DNA from: Rubricoccus marinus
GTDB lineage: Bacteria; Bacteroidota; Rhodothermia; Rhodothermales; Rubricoccaceae
Reading direction: 5' to 3'
Length of the DNA: 64,000 bases
NCBI RefSeq assembly: GCF_002257665.1
Contig: NZ_MQWB01000001.1
Span: 370,502 to 434,501 of the forward strand
The notes beneath the pieces were generated by a model that was given only the letters and a program-made list of their open reading frames with translations, had not been told where the DNA came from and ran no database searches. Below, piece after piece: positions 42,899 to 52,545 of the stretch. Position 1 is the stretch's first letter, and each line of letters opens with the position of its first letter. Made by a program: the position numbers and the translations under genes.

Positions 42899-45415
42899 CT
42901 AGCGAAGGACCGTCACGCGGCGGGTTTCCCGCACGTCCGGTGCCTCCACGACGACGAGGTACGCGCCCGGGGCGAACCCATCGGTGGAGACGCGGACGCT
43001 TTGTCCGGCTTCGGAGTCACGGAGCGTCATCTCGGAGACTCGGCGGCCGAGCGCGTCGAAGACGGAGACCGTTGCTTCCCCTTCGGTTTGCACGTCGAGG
43101 GTGAACGCACCGCGCGTCGGGTTCGGGCTCGGCATACCGACGTATGCCTCTTCCGCCCCCGCTTCCTCCTTGCTGTAGCTCTGGTTAGAGCGCGCCGCGG
43201 TTCTCAGGATGAATCGCCGCTCCCATTCCTCGCCAGTTCCATCAGAGGTAAAGGTATAACGCCCGGCGGAGAGCCAGACTGCCTCACCAGTAATGAGGTC
43301 GTAAAGGTTGCCGCCGAGACCCTCTGAGCGCCATACGAGCTCGTAGGTGCCAGGCTCGGATAGCTTCAGGCTTAACGGCGTCCGGCGCGAGGCCGCCCGT
43401 GGCGGCAACGCCATCACAGCGTGCGCGGCAGGTGCACCATCGCGGTACCCCTCCAAGGCCACCAAGCCGACGGGGCCGCCGGGCCATGCGGGCTTGGAGG
43501 CGTCCGTGGGGTCCCATCCAAACGTGGCGCCCTCGGTAAAGCGGAGATACGCGATCTCGTCGCGCGTTTTCGCGCCAGAGAGCGTCTCGCCGAAGAGTCC
43601 GAAGCGGATGTACGCTTCGGCGCTCGCCTCTGGCGTGCCGTCTTTGCCGTGGAACAGCGGCTGCTCCTCCGTTGCGGCCACTACAGGGTCGAACGTGAAC
43701 ACGACCGGCTCGCCCAGAATGTCACCCGCTACGGGGTTTTTGGCCACCTCCACGAGGATGCCGTTCCAGACCGCCACGGCGCCTTGCTCTCCAGTGGGCG
43801 GGTCCGCAAAGACCATCTCGTAGGAGCCCGGCCCGTCGAACGCGATGTCCTCGCCGGTGCGCGGGAACGTTTCGGACTGCGTGTCCGGGTTCCAGATCAC
43901 CCCCTGGGCCGCCAGCGTGCCGCCCGTGGCGGTAATGGCGGAGAAGTCCATAGGGAACGGGAAGGGGTTGCCGACCATGTAGTAGTCGTCGTCCGCAGGC
44001 GTGAAGTTCTCCCGGGGCGTCTGGGTGCCCGTGGGGAGCTCTACAGAAGGAGGGGGGGCGCCGTTGCGCTCGCGCCCCAAAGGGCAAATAGCCGCGTTGG
44101 ACGCGCAGTCCGTGTTGTCGTCAAAGGACTCCGAGAACGTGCCGCGGAGCGCTGGGCCGTTGCCCATGAGTTGGAAGTTGTCCAACTCCACGCTCGCGCT
44201 CGTACCGCCGCCTGCTCCAGTGGGATCTGGCGTGAGCTCGAGGTCGTACCAGTACCACCAGAAGCCGCGGCCAGGCCGTAGAACGGTGGAGGTGGAGGGC
44301 ACGGGGATGTAGTCCCAGCGCGTGCCGCCGCCGTACTCCCAGTAGAAGTTGGAGCCCGCCTCAGGGTACTGCGCGGGGGTTCCATCGCCCGCGGGTACGC
44401 CCTGGACGAGGTTCTGAGCGGCCAGGTCTGCTACCGTCACGCCGCGCACGGGTGCGGAGAGGAGCCGCCATCCGGGCTCGTCCACCTGGTCCAGCACGCG
44501 CCGGGTCTCGATCACCTCGTTGGGGACGAAAACTTGGTTGAGCTCTCCAACGACGAAGTCGTCGAAGCCGAAAGCCTCGTTGTCCTCCACCACTCGGCCC
44601 GGCGCGGGCGCCTTCCGGTTCGTGAAGGAGATGTCGATCCGCTCATACTGGCTGTCGAAGTCGGCGAAGCCGATAAAAGTCACCTGAGAGTTGCCGGGCG
44701 TAAGGCCCGTGTTGCCCTGGTTGATGATCCCGTCGTAGTCGACGATTACAAGAGGATCCTGCGCCGTCGCGCCGCCGAGCGGCGTGAGCGTGAGGCGGAT
44801 GGTCCCGTATGCCTCGGTGTCGTTGACGTACGCGCCGAAGGCGGAGAACGGCTTAGCCATACGCCCGGCTTCAGCGCTGCCGGGAGCGTACTCCAGTGCG
44901 AGCGCTGTCTGCGTCGTCCCGTCTGGGATCGAAGCGGGTACACTCGGGTTGCTCCCGTCGTAGCCCACAGCGTAGAGGTACTGGTTTCCGCTGGTCGCGA
45001 ACGTACCGATACGGTTCGTGCTGGTGTTCAGCCGAACTATGGCACCGTTGCGGCCCCTCACGAGGGCGGGGATCTGCCCATTGTCTCCGTATGCGTTGAA
45101 ACGCGCGGTCGCGTTCAGCGTGAGGCCCGCCGTTGCCGAACGGCCAGGCGTTGCGTCCGTCGAGTTTGGGGTCTCGTCCTCGAAGTCGAAAAAGGAGATT
45201 GTCTCCGGGTCGAGGTCGTTGAGAAACAGCGTCTGCGCTGCCTTAGCCTGCCCATTGGGGTCGAGCGCGTAGGTTTCCGTGACCGGCGCGTCCTGTCCGG
45301 TGTAGGTAAACATCCCCGGCACAGGGCCTGCCGCCTTGGTAGCCGGAGAGCTGGTCTGAGCGAGTGCGCCGCTAGCAACCAAAAGGAAAGCGGTGAGGGT
45401 GAGGAAAGGTCTCAT
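42899..45415 (-). CDS. Secreted T9SS protein, paralogue 2
   Basis: An 838-residue secreted protein with signal peptide MRPFLTLTAFLLVASGALAQ. It has the same domain order as the gene at 39436: N-terminal domain (…QVTFIGFADFDSQYERIDISFTNRKA…AFGFDDFVVGELNQV), the GWRLLSAPVRGVTVADLAAQNLV module with PGRGFWWYWYDLEL and MVGNPFPFPMDFSA, the YELVWRSEGLGGNLYDLITGEAVWL segment, and a Por/T9SS sorting domain (SPNPTRGAFTLDV…VTVLR). A Lys/Glu stretch (SYSKEEAGAEEA) precedes the sorting domain. The two genes are tandem duplicates that have diverged well beyond recent copying. Function unknown. Confidence 0.82.
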   Translation of the reverse strand: MRPFLTLTAFLLVASGALAQTSSPATKAAGPVPGMFTYTGQDAPVTETYALDPNGQAKAAQTLFLNDLDPETISFFDFEDETPNSTDATPGRSATAGLTLNATARFNAYGDNGQIPALVRGRNGAIVRLNTSTNRIGTFATSGNQYLYAVGYDGSNPSVPASIPDGTTQTALALEYAPGSAEAGRMAKPFSAFGAYVNDTEAYGTIRLTLTPLGGATAQDPLVIVDYDGIINQGNTGLTPGNSQVTFIGFADFDSQYERIDISFTNRKAPAPGRVVEDNEAFGFDDFVVGELNQVFVPNEVIETRRVLDQVDEPGWRLLSAPVRGVTVADLAAQNLVQGVPAGDGTPAQYPEAGSNFYWEYGGGTRWDYIPVPSTSTVLRPGRGFWWYWYDLELTPDPTGAGGGTSASVELDNFQLMGNGPALRGTFSESFDDNTDCASNAAICPLGRERNGAPPPSVELPTGTQTPRENFTPADDDYYMVGNPFPFPMDFSAITATGGTLAAQGVIWNPDTQSETFPRTGEDIAFDGPGSYEMVFADPPTGEQGAVAVWNGILVEVAKNPVAGDILGEPVVFTFDPVVAATEEQPLFHGKDGTPEASAEAYIRFGLFGETLSGAKTRDEIAYLRFTEGATFGWDPTDASKPAWPGGPVGLVALEGYRDGAPAAHAVMALPPRAASRRTPLSLKLSEPGTYELVWRSEGLGGNLYDLITGEAVWLSAGRYTFTSDGTGEEWERRFILRTAARSNQSYSKEEAGAEEAYVGMPSPNPTRGAFTLDVQTEGEATVSVFDALGRRVSEMTLRDSEAGQSVRVSTDGFAPGAYLVVVEAPDVRETRRVTVLR

Positions 45416-45532
45416 CAGGAAGAAGCCTATGGTGGGGAGTTCCCCCGAGTATCGGCTTCTGGTGTTCGTCCCTTAATACTGTAGATGTGAAGATGCTTTC
45501 GCATACTGCTTCCTTGAGATTGCCAACGCAAA

Positions 45533-45562
45533 CCGCCTCTGGCGCCGAAGCACCAGAGGCGG
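45533..45562 (-). terminator. Motif-built hairpin with UUCG loop, copy C
   Basis: On the minus strand a 13-bp stem (one G-U) is capped by a UUCG tetraloop and followed by TTTGCGTTGG, 37 bp after the aconitase stop. The pairing is better in the minus-strand transcript (G-U) than in the plus (A-C), as expected for an aconitase terminator. Confidence 0.8.
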
Positions 45563-45598
45563 TAGAAAGCGAGAGGCCGAGGCCTCTGGCGCCAGTGG

Positions 45599-48322
45599 CT
45601 AGGCCGGCTGCATCGACGTGTTGAGGAAGTCCCGCAGCACGTAGTTCAGAATCCCACCGTGGCGGTAGTACTCCACCTCGACGGGCGTGTTGAGCGCCAC
45701 GCGGACCTCGAACTCCACGCTCTCGCCAGAGGCCTTCTCGGCCGTGATGGTGAGCATCTGCCCCGGCGTGACGTCGTCATCTACGGGGATGGCGTAGGTC
45801 TCCGTCCCGTCCAAGCCGTAGGTGTCTAGCGTCTCGCCGCTCTTGAACGTGAGCGGCAGCACGCCCATCCCGACGAGGTTGGAGCGGTGGATGCGCTCGA
45901 AGCTCTCCGCGATCACGGCCTTGATGCCGAGCAGCAGCGTGCCCTTGGCGGCCCAGTCGCGAGAGGAGCCCATGCCGTAGTCCTGGCCCGCGAAGACGAT
46001 CAGCGGCGTGCCGTCCTCGGCGTAGCGCTGCGCCACGTCGTACATGTAGCCCTGCTCTCCCGTTGGGAGGTAGGTGCTGTGGCCGCCTTCCGTTCCTGGC
46101 GCCATGCCGTTGCGGAGGCGGATGTTCGCGAACGTGCCGCGCGTCATCACGCGGTCGTTGCCGCGGCGGGAGCCGAACGAGTTGAAGTCCTTGGGCTCGA
46201 CGCCGTGATCCTGCAGGTACTGACCGGCAGGCTCGCTCTTCGGGATCGCGCCTGCGGGCGAGATGTGGTCCGTCGTCGTGGACGGGCCGGCCTTGACGAG
46301 CACGCGCGCGCCCGAGATAGACTGCACGGCCGGGACCTCTGGCGTCACGTCTTGGAAGAACGGCGGCTCCTGGATGTAGGTGGAGTCGTCCTGCCAGTCG
46401 TAGACCGCGCCGCCCGAGATCTCGATGTCGTTCCAGCGTGGGTTGCTGGTCTCGATGCCCTCGTAGAGCTCGGCGTACTGCTCCGGCTTGACGGCCGTGT
46501 TGATGGCGTCCAAGATCTCCTCTTGCGACGGCCACACGTCCTTGAGGTAGACGTCGTTGCCCTGCTCATCCTGACCCAGCGGGTCGTTCTGCAGGTCGAT
46601 GTCCACGGTCCCCGCGAGGGCGTACGCCACGACGAGCGGCGGGCTCGCGAGGTAGTTGGCCTTGACGAGCGAGTGGATGCGGCCCTCGAAGTTGCGGTTG
46701 CCGCTCAGCACGCCCGAGACGATGAGGTCGCCTTCGGTAATGGCCTTGGCCACAGGCTCCGGGAGTGGGCCCGAGTTGCCGATGCACGTGGTGCAGCCGT
46801 AGCCGACGAGGTTGAAGCCGAGCTGGTCCAGGTAGATCTGGAGATTGGCCTCCTGGAGGTACGCCGTGACCACGCGCGAGCCGGGGGCCAGCGAGGTCTT
46901 GACGTAGGGCTTGACCTTCAGGCCGCGCTCGACGGCCTTTTTCGCCAGAAGCCCCGCGCCCAGCATCACGCTCGGGTTGGACGTGTTGGTGCAGCTCGTG
47001 ATGGCTGCGATCGCGACGTCACCGTGCTTCATGTCGAGGTCGTTCCCGGCCTCGTCCGTGTAGCGGCCGGTGTTGCCCAGCGCCTCTGGCGCCAGCCCGA
47101 AGCCCTGCGGCGAGGCGGGACGCGTGAGGCTCTCGGTGAACTCGCGCTGCACGTCGCCCAGCGTGATGCGGTCCTGCGGGCGCTTCGGCCCGGACATGGA
47201 CGGCTGCACGTCGCCGAGGTCCAGCTCCAGAACGCTCGCGAACTGGGGCTCCTCCATGTCGTCCGTGCGGAAGAGGCCCTGCGCCTTGGTGTACTTCTCG
47301 ACCAAGTCCACGGCCTCTGGCGAGCGGTTGGTCCGCTTGAGGAAGTCGACGGTCTCCTGGTCGATGGGGAAGAAGCCCATCGTGGCGCCGTACTCGGGCG
47401 CCATGTTGGCGATCGTCGCGCGGTCCGGCAGGCTCATCGCCGAGAGGCCCGAGCCGAAGAACTCCACGAACTTGCTCACCACGCCGTGCTCGCGGAGCAT
47501 CTGCGTGACCGTGAGCGTGAGGTCCGTCGCGGTCACGCCCTCGCGGAGCGAGCCCGTCAGGCGGAAGCCGACGACCTCGGGCATGAGCATGTAGATCGGC
47601 TGTCCCAGCATGGCCGCCTCGGCCTCGATCCCGCCAACACCCCAGCCCAGCACGCCGAGACCGTTGATCATCGTCGTGTGGCTGTCCGTCCCGACGAGCG
47701 TGTCCGGGTACGCGATCGGCAGGCCGTCATCGCCGGGCGAGGTCCACACGCCCTGCGCGATGTACTCTAGGTTGACCTGGTGGCAGATCCCGCGCTCGGG
47801 CGGGACCACGCTGAAGTTCTCGAACGCGTCGGCGCCCCAGCGGAGGAACTCGTAGCGCTCCGCGTTGCGGTCGAACTCGATGTCGGCGTTGATCTGGAAC
47901 GCGGCCGGGAGCGCGAAGGAATCAACCTGCACCGAGTGGTCGATCACGAGGTCGACGGGCACGCGGGGGTTAATCGCCTCCGGGTCGCCGCCGTTGCGCG
48001 CCATCGCGCTACGCAGCGCCGCGAGGTCAACAACGGCCGGCACACCAGTAAAGTCCTGCAGGAGCACGCGGGCCGGCGTGTACGGGATCTCGACGTCGGC
48101 GGGGTTGGCCGGGTCGTAGCTCGCGAGGTTGCGGATGTCGTCCTCGCCGACCGGGCCAGGCATCGCGGCCTGCCGCAGCGCGTTCTCCAAGAGCACCTTG
48201 ATCGAGAACGGGAGCCGGTCGATGCCGGGGTACTCCTCGCGAAGGGAGTCGAGGCGGAAAATGGTGACGGCACCGCCAGAGGTCTGTAGGGTGTCGCGTG
48301 CGCCGAAGGGGTCGGAAGCCAT
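45599..48322 (-). CDS. acnA: Aconitate hydratase (AcnA type)
   Basis: A 907-residue TCA-cycle enzyme interconverting citrate and isocitrate through cis-aconitate with a [4Fe-4S] cluster. Cluster cysteines are in [18 protein letters not shown] and [14 protein letters not shown]. The substrate/active-site blocks [27 protein letters not shown] and the C-terminal swivel domain [43 protein letters not shown] are intact, and its length matches the AcnA/IRP-like group. ATG at 48320-48322 ([12 protein letters not shown]) is chosen over an upstream in-frame start that adds an unrelated leader. Transcribed divergently from the M12B protease; ends at tetraloop hairpin C. Confidence 0.97.
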   Translation of the reverse strand: MASDPFGARDTLQTSGGAVTIFRLDSLREEYPGIDRLPFSIKVLLENALRQAAMPGPVGEDDIRNLASYDPANPADVEIPYTPARVLLQDFTGVPAVVDLAALRSAMARNGGDPEAINPRVPVDLVIDHSVQVDSFALPAAFQINADIEFDRNAERYEFLRWGADAFENFSVVPPERGICHQVNLEYIAQGVWTSPGDDGLPIAYPDTLVGTDSHTTMINGLGVLGWGVGGIEAEAAMLGQPIYMLMPEVVGFRLTGSLREGVTATDLTLTVTQMLREHGVVSKFVEFFGSGLSAMSLPDRATIANMAPEYGATMGFFPIDQETVDFLKRTNRSPEAVDLVEKYTKAQGLFRTDDMEEPQFASVLELDLGDVQPSMSGPKRPQDRITLGDVQREFTESLTRPASPQGFGLAPEALGNTGRYTDEAGNDLDMKHGDVAIAAITSCTNTSNPSVMLGAGLLAKKAVERGLKVKPYVKTSLAPGSRVVTAYLQEANLQIYLDQLGFNLVGYGCTTCIGNSGPLPEPVAKAITEGDLIVSGVLSGNRNFEGRIHSLVKANYLASPPLVVAYALAGTVDIDLQNDPLGQDEQGNDVYLKDVWPSQEEILDAINTAVKPEQYAELYEGIETSNPRWNDIEISGGAVYDWQDDSTYIQEPPFFQDVTPEVPAVQSISGARVLVKAGPSTTTDHISPAGAIPKSEPAGQYLQDHGVEPKDFNSFGSRRGNDRVMTRGTFANIRLRNGMAPGTEGGHSTYLPTGEQGYMYDVAQRYAEDGTPLIVFAGQDYGMGSSRDWAAKGTLLLGIKAVIAESFERIHRSNLVGMGVLPLTFKSGETLDTYGLDGTETYAIPVDDDVTPGQMLTITAEKASGESVEFEVRVALNTPVEVEYYRHGGILNYVLRDFLNTSMQPA

Positions 48323-48527
48323 GTGTCGGGAGGGGCGGGGGATGCGGAATAGAGCAGATAGGATACGCGGGAGGCCGTGCGCTGCTCCCGCCAGAGGCGT
48401 GAAACGCGGGTGGGTTTGCCCCAAGGTGCCACGAGGGGGTACACACGCCTGCTATTCTTCCCCTTCGCCTTCAGCCATCGTAGACACGCGCCGATACGCG
48501 GGTGTCCCCACCGCTCCCGTGTTCCTG

Positions 48528-51500
48528 ATGCGTCTCCGACCCTTGCTCGCCGTCCTGCTGCTCGCCGCGGCCTCGTCTGCCGCAGCCCAGCCGGCGCTGT
48601 TTGCTCCATCCGCTTCCAAGGCTGGAGACCTCACCCCACGCCAGTCCCAGATCTTCGAGATCCTGAGCGCCGAGCCTGGCGTCCAGGCCGTCGAGATCGT
48701 ACGCGCCGATGCGTCGCTTCTCGCGGCCTCTGGCGATGTGCAGATCTCCGTTCTCGGCCTCGATATCGTGTTGCAGACGCGCTCGGCCGAGCGCCGCGCA
48801 TCGGAATTGCTGTCTTGGTCCGGTGTGGAGGATACAGCAGGCAAAGCCGCTCCAGATGCTGCAACGGCTGTTCTCGTAGAGCGAGGCAGCATGATCACCG
48901 GCACCATCTGGGCCGGCGGGTTCGTCTATGATGTCCGGCCGCTGACCGGCGGCCTGCACGCCGTTTCGCGCAAGGCGCCAGAGGCCTTCCGTGACCATGG
49001 TGACGACTACGATGAGTTCGAGCGGGAAGAAAAAGAGCGGCTGGAGCGCGAGCGCGTCGCGCCAGCTCCCGGCACCCCTCCGGCGCCAGAGGCCAGCAGC
49101 GTGCAACTTGGCGTCTCGATGGTGCCCAATGTGGATGTCATCATGCCGTACACGACAAACATCACTGCGGCTTACGCCGACCCGGAGGCTCTCGCACAGG
49201 CGGCTATAGACGCATCCAACATGACCTACGCGAACACAGGGCTCAGCCTGCGGTTGCGCCTCGTTTACGCGTACGAGACCCCCTTCGCCTCATCGGCCAA
49301 CTCGGGGGATGATCTAGCGGATCTCCGCGACCCTTCTGATGGGCGGTTCGACGAAGTCCACGGGCTACGAGACGCGTTCGGCGGTGATATGGTGGCTATG
49401 CTCGGAGAAAGCGCTGGCGGCTGCGGTGTTGGCTACGTCAACTCGAACGCAGCGTTCGCCTTCAGTGTCAGCGCCGCGAGTTGTGCCGTCGGCAACCTCA
49501 CGCTCGCTCACGAACTGGGCCACAACTTCGGTGCGCTCCACGACCCGTTCGTGGAGCCTTCCCTGACGCCCTATGCGTACGGGCACGGGTCCGTGAACAC
49601 GGCGGGCCGCTGGCGTACCGTGATGGCCTACAACGACGAATGCATCGCCACCGTGCCCAACACCGGGTGCACCAGAGTGCCGTTCTGGTCCGATCCAGAC
49701 GTGATCTACGACGACACGACCGCGCCAGAGGCCGATGGCCCCACCGGAGACGCAGTGCTCCGCGACAACTCCCGCGTCCTCCAAGAGCGTGGTGGGACGG
49801 TCGCCGCGTTCCGGGCCGAGTCCACCGCACCGCAGTTGGCGTACTCGCCTGGGTCCTTCTCTGTCTCCCTCGCCTCTGGCGGCGCGACGACGCTCGACCT
49901 CCAGTTGGAGAACATCGCCGCTGCAGGGGCCTCCCCGCTCGCCTATACGGCTGCCTTCCAGAACTACAGCTCGAACAGCCTGACGAGTGACCCGCCAGAG
50001 GCCTCGAAGAGCCGCGCGTTGGACTGCACAGAGGGTCAGGTGTTCGAGCAGTCGAGCATCAGCTTCTTCGCAGACGTCGTCTCCGGCGGGGCGGAGTACG
50101 GACAGAGCTTTACGGCCCCATGCTCCGGCACGCTTAGGGGGGTGTCCCCAACGAACTACATGTCGGGTGAGAACTCGGCAGGGCAAACGTGGAGTGCGAC
50201 GCTCCGTGTCTACGAAGGGGAAGGGACCGGTGGGACCGTGTTGGGAGAGAAGACGCGGACCGACTACGTCAACGCGGCAAGCGGCTTGGAGTACTTAGCG
50301 TTTGACTTCCCGACACCGATACAGATCGTGGAGGGCCAGACGTACACATGGTTCTGGGACCTCACTGCTGGGCAGACCGCTACGCTCTACTCCGTAGACA
50401 ATCCGCAGTCCGGAGGCCAAGCATATGTGTCAACGGACGGAGCGCCCGGTTCGAGTGGCGCTATCTCGAACAGCGACATGGCATACCGGATGGTATTCGG
50501 CGCCCCAGATCGCTGGGCGTCCGTTGCGCCCGCTAGTGACGCAATCGCACAGGGCGGCTCCGCAACGATCACTATCCGCGTGGACGCGACGGGCCTCGCT
50601 GCGGACACGTACTCGGTCGACCTTGTGCTGAGCACCAACGACCCGGACGCGATGACTGTGACCATCCCGATTACGCTTTATGTGGACGGCGCCACAGCCT
50701 CCGCCACCATCGACGGCGACGCCGGGTGGCGCCTCTTCGCGCCAGCGGCCCCAGGCCTGACCGTGGCCGACCTCGGTGGCCTCAACCGGCTCTCCGGCAT
50801 CCCGGGCTACGACGAGTTCAACGATCCTGAGAACCCAACGGGCAGCCTCCCAAACATCTTCACCGGCTTCGACGGGCAGGACTTCATCGCGGCCTCTGGC
50901 GGCGCCGAGGTGCTGGAATCCGGCCAGGGCTTCTGGTGGTACCTCTACGACGCCAACTGCACGACCGACGCCGAGTGCCCGGGTGGCGCGGCCAACCCGA
51001 GCTACGCGCTGCCGTTCACGCTCGCGACGGACCGGGCGCCGACGACCGAAGACGTCGACGTGACGTTGCACGCGGAGAACAGCAAGGTGAACCTGCTGGG
51101 CAACCCGTTCGGGCAGAGCCTAGACCTCTCCACGGCGAACACGTGGGTGGGCAAGAACAACCTGCTCACGCCCGTCTTCGCGATCTACAACTCGGGGACG
51201 AACGGCTACACCTACTCGACGACGACGCCGGTGGTCTCGGCGTGGCAGGGCTTCTACGCCTACGGCAAGACGGCCGGCACGCTCACGATCCCCGAGAGCG
51301 CGCGGACGACGGGCGGCACCCTCGTCAAAGAGGACGACCGGACGTTCCTCGCCTTCGAGCTCACCGAGGAGTCCCGCGGCGGCCAGCCTCTGGCGGACCG
51401 CGGCGCCGTCCTCTACTTCGACGAGGCTGCGAGCGCTGGCAATGACGCATTTGACCTCGCCGAGCTGGAGCCGATCGACTCCCGGTACGTCACGCTCGCT

Positions 51501-52145
51501 TTCGGCGCCGAGACGGCCTCTGGCGGGACCGAGCTTCGCGGGCACGAGGGCCGCTCTCCCAAGGACGGCGCCTTCGAGGTCCCGCTCCATGTGGACGCTG
51601 CCGGGAGCGGCACCGTGCTCACGCTCGCATGGCCCACGCTGGACCGGCTCCCGACGGAGTGGGCCGTAGAACTGCGCGACGTGGTGACGGGCGCAACCGT
51701 TGACCTCCGTGCGGAGGATGGCTACACGTTCGAAGTGGCGCCGCGGGCGGTCTCGCCAGAGGCTGGGCTTCGCGTTCCAGGCCGCACCGCAGGCTCGGCC
51801 CTGAGCGCGGACGCGGTGCCGGTGCGGTTCGTCGTGGCCGTCACGCCGTCATTCGCGACCTCGTCGTCTCTGGAGGCCTCGGGTGCGCTCGCGCTCGACG
51901 CCCCGGTCCCGAACCCCGCCCGCGGGGCCGCCACTGTCCGGTACGCCCTCCCCGCCGCCGGCCCGGTCCGCCTCGACGTCGTGGACCTCCTCGGCCGCCG
52001 CGTGGCCTCGCTCGCCGACGGGGAGGTCCCGGCCGGGCCGCAGGTGGCGTCGTTCGACGTGGGCGGCCTGGCGGCGGGGGTGTACGCGGTGCGGCTGCAG
52101 AGCGGGGAGGCGGTGCGGGTGGTGCGGCTGACGGTCGTGCGGTAG
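48528..52145 (+). CDS. Secreted reprolysin-like (M12B-type) metalloprotease with T9SS signal
   Basis: A 1205-residue secreted protease. Signal peptide MRLRPLLAVLLLAAASSAAAQ; a propeptide-like region (about 22-195) ending in a charged stretch (DYDEFEREEKERLERERV). The metzincin catalytic domain has the zinc site HELGHNFGALHD at residues 328-339 and the Met-turn at M366 (TVMAYND). Downstream are a beta-sandwich, a module with GQTYTWFWDLTAG and RVYEGEGTGG, a short Ig-like region, a GWRLFAPAAPGLTVADLGG…GQGFWWYLYD…LLGNPFGQSLDL module, a LPTEWAVELRDVVTGATVDLR module and a Por/T9SS sorting domain (APVPNPARGAATV…VVR). It probably degrades extracellular protein for nutrition. Shares three modules with the next gene despite an unrelated catalytic domain. 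Confidence 0.88.
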   Translation: MRLRPLLAVLLLAAASSAAAQPALFAPSASKAGDLTPRQSQIFEILSAEPGVQAVEIVRADASLLAASGDVQISVLGLDIVLQTRSAERRASELLSWSGVEDTAGKAAPDAATAVLVERGSMITGTIWAGGFVYDVRPLTGGLHAVSRKAPEAFRDHGDDYDEFEREEKERLERERVAPAPGTPPAPEASSVQLGVSMVPNVDVIMPYTTNITAAYADPEALAQAAIDASNMTYANTGLSLRLRLVYAYETPFASSANSGDDLADLRDPSDGRFDEVHGLRDAFGGDMVAMLGESAGGCGVGYVNSNAAFAFSVSAASCAVGNLTLAHELGHNFGALHDPFVEPSLTPYAYGHGSVNTAGRWRTVMAYNDECIATVPNTGCTRVPFWSDPDVIYDDTTAPEADGPTGDAVLRDNSRVLQERGGTVAAFRAESTAPQLAYSPGSFSVSLASGGATTLDLQLENIAAAGASPLAYTAAFQNYSSNSLTSDPPEASKSRALDCTEGQVFEQSSISFFADVVSGGAEYGQSFTAPCSGTLRGVSPTNYMSGENSAGQTWSATLRVYEGEGTGGTVLGEKTRTDYVNAASGLEYLAFDFPTPIQIVEGQTYTWFWDLTAGQTATLYSVDNPQSGGQAYVSTDGAPGSSGAISNSDMAYRMVFGAPDRWASVAPASDAIAQGGSATITIRVDATGLAADTYSVDLVLSTNDPDAMTVTIPITLYVDGATASATIDGDAGWRLFAPAAPGLTVADLGGLNRLSGIPGYDEFNDPENPTGSLPNIFTGFDGQDFIAASGGAEVLESGQGFWWYLYDANCTTDAECPGGAANPSYALPFTLATDRAPTTEDVDVTLHAENSKVNLLGNPFGQSLDLSTANTWVGKNNLLTPVFAIYNSGTNGYTYSTTTPVVSAWQGFYAYGKTAGTLTIPESARTTGGTLVKEDDRTFLAFELTEESRGGQPLADRGAVLYFDEAASAGNDAFDLAELEPIDSRYVTLAFGAETASGGTELRGHEGRSPKDGAFEVPLHVDAAGSGTVLTLAWPTLDRLPTEWAVELRDVVTGATVDLRAEDGYTFEVAPRAVSPEAGLRVPGRTAGSALSADAVPVRFVVAVTPSFATSSSLEASGALALDAPVPNPARGAATVRYALPAAGPVRLDVVDLLGRRVASLADGEVPAGPQVASFDVGGLAAGVYAVRLQSGEAVRVVRLTVVR

Positions 52146-52545
52146 TCCGAGCCGCAGCAGTCCGAGCCGCCTCTGGCGCCAGAGGCCCCGAGCGCCCTGC
52201 TTCCATCTGGGAGGCGGGGCGCCTGTCGTTCTGTACGTCACCAGGGATAGGCGCCAGAGGCCACGGCGAGCGGCGGCGCGCGGTTGGATTGCGGGGGAGC
52301 GAGCCTACAACAGCGGATGGGCCTCGCGCGGGTAGGAGCGAACGGGTGCCAGCTTCGCTCACAGAGCATGAGACCCTTGGTTGCCGTGTTCTGGGTTAGA
52401 GTGTAAAAAAACTTGTCTGGCCTGGTAAAAAATGATAGGCCGGGCTATTGGCAGAGTGGGAAAACGTCGGTACGATCGCGCGCTTCAACAGAGGCGCGTT
52501 CGCCCGTCTCCTTTCCTCGGACTACCCCTACCCGATCCCCAACAC
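52146..52545. other. 400-bp intergenic region between the two protease genes
   Basis: Contains the palindrome at 52169-52186, another half motif, and an AT-rich stretch at 52402-52438 (two A-runs of six and seven) that is the best promoter candidate for the M36 gene. A TTG at 52414 and a TA about 20 bp on loosely fit the Bacteroidetes -33/-7 layout. No gene seen. Confidence 0.55.
52169..52186. repeat. 18-bp palindrome downstream of M12B-type protease gene
   Basis: Perfect GCCTCTGGCGCCAGAGGC, 23 bp after the stop codon. Confidence 0.9.
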
